In this document: positions 9,697 through 17,397 of the stretch, piece by piece
Position numbering within the stretch: position 1 is the first letter of the stretch
Layout: each line of letters starts with the position of its first letter
Source: Parachlorella kessleri
Taxonomy: Eukaryota > Chlorophyta > Trebouxiophyceae > Chlorellales > Chlorellaceae
Direction of reading: 5' to 3'
Assembly: GCA_001598975.1 (NCBI GenBank)
Contig: BBXU01001099.1
Location: 1-17,397 of the forward strand
DNA: 17,397 nt
Program-made: the position numbers and the translations under genes
The notes under the pieces: model-generated
The model's input: the letters and a program-made list of their open reading frames with translations, nothing else
What the model was told of the DNA's origin: nothing
The model's database searches: none

Positions 9697-10571
9697 ACAG
9701 CAGCGGGCATTGTGGCGTGTTTAGATGACGGTCAATCATGGATGTTGCAGGCTAGTGCTAGAGTAGCACTCACCCTGCAAAGGTTGTTGCTTGTAGTGCC
9801 ATTTTTGTGCTTGACTGGTAGTGGCAGCAGTCTGTAGCAGTCTGGCAATGCTGACCTGAAATAGGAAGCCATTTTGTGGACTTGCTGTAAGTGCCAGCTT
9901 AAGCAGTTGTTCGCATGCATAGACATCAGAACAAGGCTCGAGATGCCTAGTGGCTGCGGATTGTACACCCTTCCAGCACTGCACATGACCCCTTATAGCA
10001 TAATACCTATGTTCCTTGGTACCTGCTAGCTACAACAACCTACAAGATGATATCTCAGGCAAGACGCAGAGCATAACTGCACGCAGCCCTGTCAGTCCAG
10101 TTCGCCCATACCTCCTCTCTGCTCTTGTGGCCTGCCACCTTTACCAAGTGTGCGGGAGGGACTGACTGGCTTGGGCACCCACAGGGCATCCCTACACGTT
10201 GCCCTGTTACATCCAGAAAAATAATATGCAAAGCTTACTACCTGCCACCACCAGAAAATGCATGCTGCCTACTGTGTGTGACCTGTAGAATGGCAGGCCT
10301 CTTGGCAAGTTGTACCTTGTCTCCGCATAAGCTGGGGAGACAGTCAACTTCCACAGCTGTATTTGGGATGGGAAGGCATATGAAGCCTCGATAATTACGA
10401 TATGCTGGCTAGCTCTTGTCCTGCACTAAGTTGCACCCAAGCTCAGGAGACACTTTGGCGCCCTGAGTACGCCAGGTGGCAGAGCATGCAGAGCGCCACA
10501 GCAATGGCTTAACTGTGACAGGCCAATGCTTCGATTATGTCTCTCTGCCATCAATATAAGCACCATTTGAA
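9697..10571. other. Spacer: 3' UTR of the unknown gene and promoter of the M16 peptidase gene
   Basis: No supported gene is visible. TGTAA, the polyadenylation signal common in green algae, occurs at 9886-9890, about 190 nt after the unknown gene's stop. Upstream of the M16 start there is a CCAAT at 10523-10527 and a TATA-like AATATAAG at 10553-10560. The latter is only 12 bp before the ATG, too close for a normal TATA box unless transcription starts inside the modelled CDS, so it may be chance. Confidence 0.4.
9886..9890 (+). terminator. Candidate TGTAA polyadenylation signal
   Basis: TGTAA is the usual poly(A) signal in many chlorophytes, and this copy lies in a plausible place behind the stop at 9696. 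A 5-mer occurs often by chance, and I did not find it behind the other genes. Confidence 0.3.
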
Positions 10572-10922
10572 ATGACAGAGGTTAAGGGCACCATCATTCG
10601 TGCCGGTAGGCCTAACTGCAGAACCACGTGTCGGGCGTGGTTGGCCACCGGTCATCCACGAAGAAGACGTGACGAGCCTCCAACCTTCCAGAGATCGCTT
10701 TTCGCTGGGCTGCAGAGGTCCACTGCAGCTACCACGAGAACCATAGTGACTTGCAATAGCTCTCCCAGGAGCACTGACGATGGCAGTAGGGCTGATGGCA
10801 GCAGCGGCAGTAGCGGTAACAACAGCGGCAGCTGTAGCAGCTGGGCAGAGCTCAGCCGTAGGGCACTCCTGCAGGGGCTGACAGTCGGCGGTGCCTATGG
10901 CTGGGCTGCACGGGCTGCCAGG
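10572..10922 (+). other. Candidate bipartite chloroplast-transit plus Tat lumen-targeting sequence
   Basis: The first 117 codons of the M16 gene are Arg/Ser/Thr-rich and acid-poor at first, then Ser/Gly-rich. They are followed by a twin-arginine motif S95-R96-R97, a short hydrophobic stretch and an AxA cleavage-type site (A113-R114-A115). This order is the classic layout of Tat-dependent thylakoid lumen proteins. Bacterial M16B relatives are often exported, which fits. Confidence 0.5.
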
Positions 10923-13900
10923 AGTGAGACTCCTGGCACCATCAAGTCCTCATCCTCCTCCTCCCTAGAGGGCCGGCTGGAGGAGCGAGTCCACGAGTTT
11001 ACGCTCGCTAACGGGCTGCGCTTCATAGTTTCTGAGCGCCATGCGGCCCCCATTGTCAGCTGCCACGTGCATGCCGACGTGGGAGCGTGGGACGAGGAGG
11101 ACGGCTTGACAGGTGCCTCAGATTCCCAGCATCCTGTGCATTTTCCTGAGTGCTCTGGTTTGCCATATGCTGGTGCACTTCTACCCGTAGGGAGTGTCAT
11201 GTCAGTACCTGTCATGCCGTAGTACGGGTTTAGGGGCTCTGGGTCCATCCAACAGAGCTGCAATCTGTCAGTTCAAGCCCCTAACCCATGGGGAGTGGGG
11301 AGCCCTGCAGGGATTGCTCACCTGCTGGAGCACCTGGCCTTCAAGGGCACCCCCCGCATCGGTACAAAGGACTATCAGAGGGAGGCGCCCCTGCTGGAAG
11401 CGCTGGACGACGGTAGGTGGGTGGGTGGTGCAAATGAGATGAAGTGATCGCCGCGGCAGGGAGGTTGTGTGAGGTGAAGGGTCTGCGACTGACGTTGCGA
11501 CTCTGGAAAATGGGGGTTGGTTCTGCAGCGCTGCCCAGGAGTATACCTGTGTTGCACACGGAGCTGCTGAAGGGCCTCCAGACAGTGTTGTACAGCGCAT
11601 GTTCAAGAGCCCCCTGGTACCTGCACTTGGTACGCATCCGTCCTTGGTTTGAAAGCTGGGCTGGTCTGCTGCTTGCGCAGTGTTCTACAGCATCCGGGAG
11701 GCGGGCAGCGGCAGGGAGGCGGCGCGGCTGCAGCAGAGGCTGCTTGCCCTGCAGGCAAGGCGGGGCAGGCCTCGGGACTTGAACACCTTGACAGTATTGC
11801 AGGGACTTCAATGCTCTCTTGCGCGGCAGGGTGGTGCACGCTGTTCTGATTACATGTGCAAGCTGTGCGGTGGGGTTTGTGCAACAATCCAATTTGCACG
11901 GGGCGGGGGGGTAGGGGGGTGGGGGGAGGGGCGCTGATCGCAAACCCCGTTGAGCTGCCCGGCCCACCACTCTCATGCAGGCGGAGGCCGCCCAGCTGAG
12001 CGTGCCTAACGAGTACGGCGCGCTGCTGCAGCGGCAGGGCGCGGTCGGCCTGAACGCAGCGACCAGCCAGGACAGCACCAAGTACTATGTGAGCTCGCTA
12101 GGCACCCATAGCGCTGTTGCCTATACCGTTTGCTCGGCCCCAGGACTGCTTGTGCCGTGGTGATTGAGAATGCCTTGCTGTGCTGCAGGTGAGACTGGTT
12201 GAGGTTAGTAGGTGGTTGTACCATCCAAGTTCGGGTCGAGCTGGAGCACTGCTGGCCCTGCTCTATGTGTGTGTGTGCTGGGGGCAAGAGCAGCCACCCT
12301 TGGTGCCCTGGTTGTGCCTGTCGCAGTGCTCGCTGCCGGCCAACAAGCTGGAGCTGTGGTTCGCCCTGGAGGCCGAGCGCTTCCAGGTCGGTCGGTGGCT
12401 CCACGTCTGCTTGCCACGTCTGTGCAGCCATGCTTGCTTGTTCCGCTGCCTCCAGAATACTCCTACCAGCAGTGATCCCCTGGCAATTCATCAGTTTCAC
12501 GCGGCACAGCTCCCTCGGCTCCTGGGCCGCCTTGTCTCGATGCTGCCTGTCGTGCCCTACACACGCTCAGCCCCCAGCCTGGGCACCCTGCTCTGCGCTT
12601 CCCGCCTCACCCTCTGAACCCTGCTGCCCATTGGGGGACACACGGAGCATGGCCAGGTGGCGGTACACTGTTATACTAGACTAGACTAGACTAGACTGCT
12701 GCCCAGCAGGTGCCCGTCTTTCGGGAGGTGTACCAGGAGAAGGCTGTTGTGAGTGAGGAGCGGCGCATGCGGGTGGACAACTCCCCGCTGGGGCCCTTCC
12801 AGGAGGCCTTCTCCCTAGCGTCCCTCACCAACAACTACAGGTCGGGCGGAAGGCGGGAAGTCGCCCACCCGTGGAGGGGGTGAACCTATTGTAGGGATCC
12901 AGGCGGGGGCCCCACCAGTGCAGGGGGGTAGAGGCGTGGTCCGACAAGCAGCTACAGCCTAGAGCAGCGGGGGAGGCCAAGGCGTGTGTGGCGGTAGGGA
13001 GTCAGCCAAGAACGGGGGACTGGCGGTGGAGAACAGCGCACGTGTGCCTTGCTCTGCGCAAAGGCACTGCTTTCCTATACCTCTGCATGCTGCCAGGGGC
13101 AGCCTGCGTTGCTCAGGGTCCAAAGCTCAGGCTGCTGCTGCACCTGGCGGTAAACATGGTGTGCAGCCTGGGTGTGTCGCGTGCAGGCGGCCTGTCATTG
13201 GCTACCAAGCTGACATTGACCGTATTGGACGGCGGGAGGTTCGGGAATTCTTCAACCAGCACTACGTGCCTGGCAACCTGGTCGTCGCTATTGCAGGAGA
13301 CGTTACGGCCGAGCAGGTGGGCTGAGCACGCTCTTCTGCCCCGAGCTGCAACCACCTTTTGTTTTCGGTTTGGCTATTCGGAACATTCACCTTTGTGCTT
13401 GCATTCTAGCTTTGCTCATGGCAATTCCTTGCTGGCTTGGCTCTCTGGGGATGCTGCCTGCATGCCTTCCAGTACTGCTTTGTCCTGTGGGTGAGAAATG
13501 CCTGGTCTCTTGATGGGTTCCGCAGGCCTTGCCTTTGCAAGTTGCAGATGTTCCCAACGTGGCTTGGTGATGTGCTTCCCGTAGGTGCGCAACTTGGCGG
13601 AAACCTACTTTGGCAGCTGGCAGCCTGGGAACCAATCCCTAGGTAGCCCCGCAGCAGCCCTCAGCAGTGACGGCAGCAGCGGCGGCGGCGGCGCCGCCAG
13701 CAGCATGGTGGGAGCCGCGCTGCCTGGCACTGCCAGCAGTGCTGGGCTGTGGTGGGGTGGGGAACTGCTGCCGCGGCCGTCGAGCCCAGCGGGAGGGGAG
13801 CTGGAGTTCAAGGCGAGGGCCAGGGCGGGCCCGGCGCTGATGCAGGCCTTCTACAGGCCCTCTGTCAGGAGCTCGGACTCACTAGCCTTGGAGATGGTTA

Positions 13901-15642
13901 GGTGGGGTGGGGTGGGGAGGGTGGACTGGTGTGTTGGGAAGCAGTCGTGGCGCAGGCGAAAGGAGAGGCCACGGAAGAGACCTGTGGGCAGGGAGGCTAC
14001 TATGGGCAGCACTGGTCAGCGTTGTGGGGCGTAGTGCACCTTCTACTGACTGCAGTCTGCATGCGCACCTCCCAACTCATGTAGCGGTGCTCAAGGTCAG
14101 TGTGCGCCTGTACTGACATAGTGTGCCGTGCCTGCTGTGCGTGCTTTGCCTGACGCAGTGACCTGCTGAGTGGCAGCCGCTCCTCACGGCTGTACAAGAA
14201 CCTGGTGCTGGGCGGCCAGGCGCTCACTGCCAGCGCCATCTCCTCATACCCCGGGGAGAAGCACCCGGGCCAGGTGAGTAGCACCACCTAGGCTTGATGC
14301 AGTGGAGAGCGAGCGAGCTCTTGGAGGTGAGGTATGAGTGGATCCATGGGCGGAGATTGGTAGGCCCGCGCCCCCAGTCCCGCTCCTCATGACTGGGTCC
14401 CAAACAAGGTGCCCTCCCGGCAGCCGCCAGAGCGCACCCAGGTTGTGCAGCTCGGTTTGCCCTTGTGGTTAACGGGAGCGCTGACCTCCTGCTCGGGCTT
14501 TCATAGCAGCTGGCATCGCAAACAAGATAGCACCCTGGAGGGCATTTTAATCCCAAACCGCTGTTGCTGTCTTCCTCGCCTGCCCGCAGTTCATCGTGTA
14601 CGGCATCCCTACCAAAGGCAGCACCCTGGAGCAGCTGGAAGCGGGTATCAGCGCCCAGCTGGCGGCCCTGGCGGGCGACGGGCCCACGCCTTCAGAGCTG
14701 CTCCGTTACAAGAAGGTGCGGCGGCTGGGTCTGCTTGTCAGGCTGGTGTGGCAGCATGACGCTTGCTGCATCCCACAGCCGTTCCATCCTCGTGCTGCCT
14801 TGCTGCCGCCTCAGGGCGAGTGTCAGTCAGTCAGTCAGCGGCCTGTCACTGATACCAGCTTCACATGCTGCTGCACCATGCGCTCCTTGCCACGGCGCGT
14901 TGGCATGTGTGGCTGGGCTGGCGCTGTTGGGAAACTGTCCCTTATCCCCGGCGCCTCTGCAACCCCCCCCTGCTGGCTTGACTGCTCCTGCAGGGTGCCC
15001 GGGCCTCCCTCCTGGCCTCCCTCACCTCCAACTCCGCCGTTGCGGCCGCCCTGGCAGACTACCAGGTGGGGCACCGCCCACGCCTCCCTGCCTCTGCTTG
15101 ATGAGGCTCTGGCCGCCCTTGTTTTGTTGTTAAGCTGCTCTTTTCCAGATGGGTCAAGGCTGGTGCAGGGGTCGGAGTTGCGCCCGCGCCCAGCTGAGAG
15201 GGTGTTTGGTTGACAGATCAGAGGTTGACAGAGGGTGATGACATATCCTGGCTCGTGCGACATGAGCTGCCCCCCCCCCCTGTAGCACCTGTTGCAGAAG
15301 GCCGCTCCTCTCCCATTGCTGTACTACTGGTGTGCTCTGCAGCATCCAGGCCACTCTCAGCTACACTACTTGTTGTCACCAGTCACGTAGAGTGAACATC
15401 GCTCTCTTTGCAAGCTGTTTCACAGGTACTTGGGTGCTGCCTGCTGCTGCGGGTGCGCGTGACCTGGGTGCCGCCCACCCCTGTGCTGTGCTGTGCAGGT
15501 GCTGCGGGGCTCCTGGCGGTGCCTGCTGGAGGATCTCCAGGGCATCGAGGCCATGGGTGCAGCCCAGGTGCGGGATGCTGCCGCCAGGCTTTTCCAGCCC
15601 AGCAACTCCTACCGGGGCTATGTGCTTCCAGCAGGGAAGTAG
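10572..15642 (+). CDS. M16-family zinc metallopeptidase, probably chloroplast/thylakoid-targeted, twelve exons, complete
   Basis: Exons: 10572-11112, 11311-11412, 11681-11754, 11981-12088, 12327-12386, 12710-12840, 13187-13316, 13585-13901, 14159-14273, 14590-14715, 14994-15065, 15499-15642. They sum to 1920 nt (639 aa plus TAG), in phase throughout. The zinc site is H184-LL-E187-H188 in GIAHLLEHLAFKGT, with E187 as the catalytic base. The helix around YQEKAVVSEERRMR (303-316) sits where M16 enzymes carry the third zinc ligand. Other family blocks are VPNEYGALLQRQGAVGLNA (247-265), FFNQHYVPGNLVVAIAGDVT (360-379) and SDLLSGSRSSRLYKNLV (488-504). Residues 1 to about 90 look like a chloroplast transit peptide. 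SRRALLQGLTVGGA (95-108) followed by ARA-ARS looks like a twin-arginine thylakoid-lumen signal. A Gly/Ser-rich insert (about 399-450) separates the two half-domains. The 10572 ATG is the only Met in exon 1. Intron 3 has a GC donor. Confidence is very high for the family and moderate for the compartment. Confidence 0.94.
11755..11980 (+). other. GC-AG intron 3 of the M16 peptidase gene
   Basis: Exon 3 ends LLALQ and exon 4 starts AEAAQLSVPNE, reproducing the usual M16 'LxALQAEAA' helix without a gap. The boundary reads CTGCAG|GCAAGG, a good GC-donor context. The nearest in-phase GT (ACA|GTATTG) lies further downstream and would insert 12 Arg-rich residues into the helix. Confidence 0.7.
12675..12697 (+). 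repeat. Pentanucleotide microsatellite (ACTAG)4 plus ACT in intron 5 of the M16 gene
   Basis: Four exact ACTAG units are followed by a partial unit, just upstream of the exon 6 acceptor at 12709. It consists of CTAG-rich sequence and may be polymorphic. Confidence 0.9.
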
Positions 15643-17303
15643 GTGTCAGACTGCGGGGGGGAGCTTCCATGCATGCGGCCACTGCTGGAGGGGGTCTCAA
15701 GCATAGGTGGAGCAGAGTGTGTGGCAGTCCCTTCTCAAAAAGGGGTGGCAGGCAGTGAGAGCAGAGCGGAGATAGGATATAGCTATACTAGGGCTGGGCT
15801 AGATGCAGTAATGCTCTGTGTCCAGATTGGAGATAGGATACAGCTGCACTAGGGCTGGGCTGGAGGCAGTTATGCTGTGTGTCTTGCCTGAGATCTTATT
15901 GCTGACGGATAGTGGGTTGGTGGTGGATGCCTTTTGTCTCACATGGCCGACTGCTGTACGAATCAAGAAGCTGTGTATGCGCGCACGAACTCCAGGGAGG
16001 GTGAAGTGCACCCCTCCCGCACTTGGTAGACGTCCTGCAGTCCGCTGTTGTACAGGCCAGGCAAACTCACAACATTCTCAAGCAGCCAGGTTCTCAACAT
16101 ACGGCACCCTGTCATGCAACTCCCCTGATGCGCCACACATAGGTGACCCAGACGCCAGCAACACGCAAAGTGATTGCAATGCTCTCGGTCAAAATAACGC
16201 CCTAGCAACAGGGCCGGCACCTGCGAGGCATTTGCTTTTAAGACGTAGAGACCAAGGAGAAACAAAAGTTGGGGTCAGTGTGGGCCAGTAGCATAGGCAC
16301 ACGCGCCATGCCTTGGCAAGATTGTCAAGCAACACCATAGCCCAAAAATGCCGCCAGCTGAGCTGACGTGCTGGCCCTGAACCCCACTGCAGCTCGTGGG
16401 AGGGAACGAGCCAAAAGACTTGCTGAGAGGCAAGCACATATAGAAGGTGCCGCGCAGTGTGCTGGCATCCCTGCTTGTGCAACACCAACACAGTCAAACA
16501 TAGGAAGTCAGCCCTGGGTTTAACGAGTTGCAGGCGCATAAGTCAGGGGTTCTGGTCAAGAGTCACTAGCTACCTCTAAGCATTGAAGATGTTACTAACT
16601 ATGTACACACGACCAGCGCGCAAATGCACGAGATGGGGCATCTACAAAGAAGAGCAACAACGCACAGGGATGGTGGGGGTTCCAAACAAAGACGAACATT
16701 TGGAGGGAATGTTCTGCATGGGGGCGCCAGGAGCAGGCGGGCGACTGCCGGGGTAACCCCCCCGTCATCAGCCTCTGCTCCCCGCCCCCTCGCTCCTCTG
16801 CAGTTCTATGCACACCACACGGCGCCCATGCAGGACATAGGGGGGAAGGTGGCAACAACTTGCCGCGCTTCCACATGCTCATGACACACCTCGATAAAGC
16901 CAGCCTCCGCCTCCATCCCGACCTCGGTTCCCCAACTCCTCAAAGCCCCCAGCGACGACCACTACCAGCACTTATGCAAGCCGTACTTCCTAACCTAATG
17001 ATCCCTAACCGCCGAGCACAACACCCATCCTTCTTAGCTGTGCCCCATCCCCTCACCACAACTACCTATGTGTCCATATTTCCAATACGCTCACCCAGTT
17101 CGCCACACTACTTCCGCTACCCTTCTGCCTGCACGCCCCGCTGAAGGGGGGCCTGCTACCCGGCCCCGCCATGACCTGCTGACGTCAGCCCTCCTAACGC
17201 ACATGCCCACCGCTGGCACTCAGGGCATGCCGCCCCAGGTGGGCACTCTTACGCAGTGGGGTACCTGTCTGCGCCCAGCAAGCAGCCCCCCGTTGCCAGC
17301 ATC
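15643..17303. other. Convergent spacer between the M16 gene and the right-edge minus-strand gene
   Basis: No supported coding region is visible. It should contain the 3' UTRs of both converging genes. Open frames here (for example 16189-16539 minus and 16860-17144 plus) lack third-position bias and family motifs. A tandem duplication lies at 15768-15883. No TGTAA was found on either strand at the expected places. Confidence 0.45.
15768..15883 (+). repeat. Imperfect tandem duplication, two 55-bp copies with 61-bp period
   Basis: Copy 1 (15768-15822) and copy 2 (15829-15883) both begin GGAGATAGGATA and share CTAGGGCTGGGCT and a GTGTC end. They differ at roughly eight positions and are separated by six bases. 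It lies about 125 nt after the M16 stop codon, probably in the 3' UTR. Confidence 0.85.
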
Positions 17304-17397
17304 CTAGCCGTCCGCCACCCCCACCTCCATGCTGGCCGCCATGGCCAGAAAAGCCAGGGGGTTCTCCTGCTCCCCCGGGTCCCCCTCCGCTGTCTCC
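17304..17397 (-). CDS. Last coding segment of an unidentified gene running off the right edge (partial)
   Basis: Read on the minus strand from the window edge, 31 codons end in TAG (17306-17304). The C-terminus contains QENPLAFLAMAASMEVG. About 28 of 30 sense codons end in G or C, unlike the other frames of the same stretch, which supports real coding sequence. The protein family cannot be told from so few residues, and GC-rich sequence is often open by chance. Confidence 0.38.
   Translation of the reverse strand, partial: ETAEGDPGEQENPLAFLAMAASMEVGVADG

Noticed and set aside
16189..16539. 116-codon minus-strand ORF
   Set aside because: No codon bias or motif; it lies in the convergent spacer, probably UTR.
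1..17397. CRISPR arrays, rRNA, tRNA, insertion sequences, retrotransposon or viral genes
   Set aside because: No spaced direct repeats, cloverleaf-like segments, transposase/reverse-transcriptase motifs or terminal repeats were seen on reading both strands; this was by eye only.

Overview
The window looks like nuclear DNA of a green alga. Genes are cut into many short, GC-rich exons with a strong G/C preference at third codon positions. They are separated by introns of roughly 120-430 nt, proteins carry organelle-type leaders and alanine/glutamine/serine-rich linkers, and intergenic stretches are more AT-rich. No bacterial operon signs, rRNA, tRNA, CRISPR array or transposon were recognised. 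The green-algal assignment is an inference from these traits; the genus cannot be told.

Layout. (1) About 160-2464, minus strand: an mTERF-family organellar nucleic-acid-binding protein, three exons, with a very long low-complexity N-terminal part. Its C-terminus may continue beyond the left edge. (2) 2465-4002: gene-poor, probably the 5' region of gene 1 and the 3' UTR of gene 2. (3) 4003-7679, minus strand: a complete nine-exon gene for a secreted subtilisin-like serine protease (544 aa in my model). It has a signal peptide, I9-type propeptide, an intact Asp/His/Asn/Ser active site and an unrecognised cysteine-containing C-terminal domain. (4) 7680-7899: a short divergent promoter region with a perfect small inverted repeat. 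(5) 7900-9696, plus strand: a probable four-exon gene (372 aa) that I do not recognise. It may contain a Tudor-like barrel followed by a Lys7-Ser-Gln7 tract and a long irregular tail. (6) 9697-10571: 3' UTR and promoter. (7) 10572-15642, plus strand: a complete twelve-exon gene for an M16-family zinc metallopeptidase (639 aa) with an HxxEH site. Its N-terminus looks like a bipartite chloroplast-transit plus twin-arginine thylakoid-lumen signal. (8) 15643-17303: a long convergent spacer with an imperfect 61-bp-period tandem duplication. (9) 17304-17397, minus strand: the apparent last coding segment of another gene running off the right edge.

The exon models for the protease genes (3 and 7) are phase-consistent from start to stop and reproduce family motifs across every junction. 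Three of their nineteen introns are best modelled with GC rather than GT donors, an unusually high share. The genes do not form an obvious pathway: two are proteolytic enzymes for different compartments (secretory route and probably thylakoid lumen), one acts in organelle gene expression, and one is unknown. The most notable points are the GC-AG introns, the predicted lumenal M16 peptidase, the orphan C-terminal domain of the subtilisin and the unrecognised gene 5.
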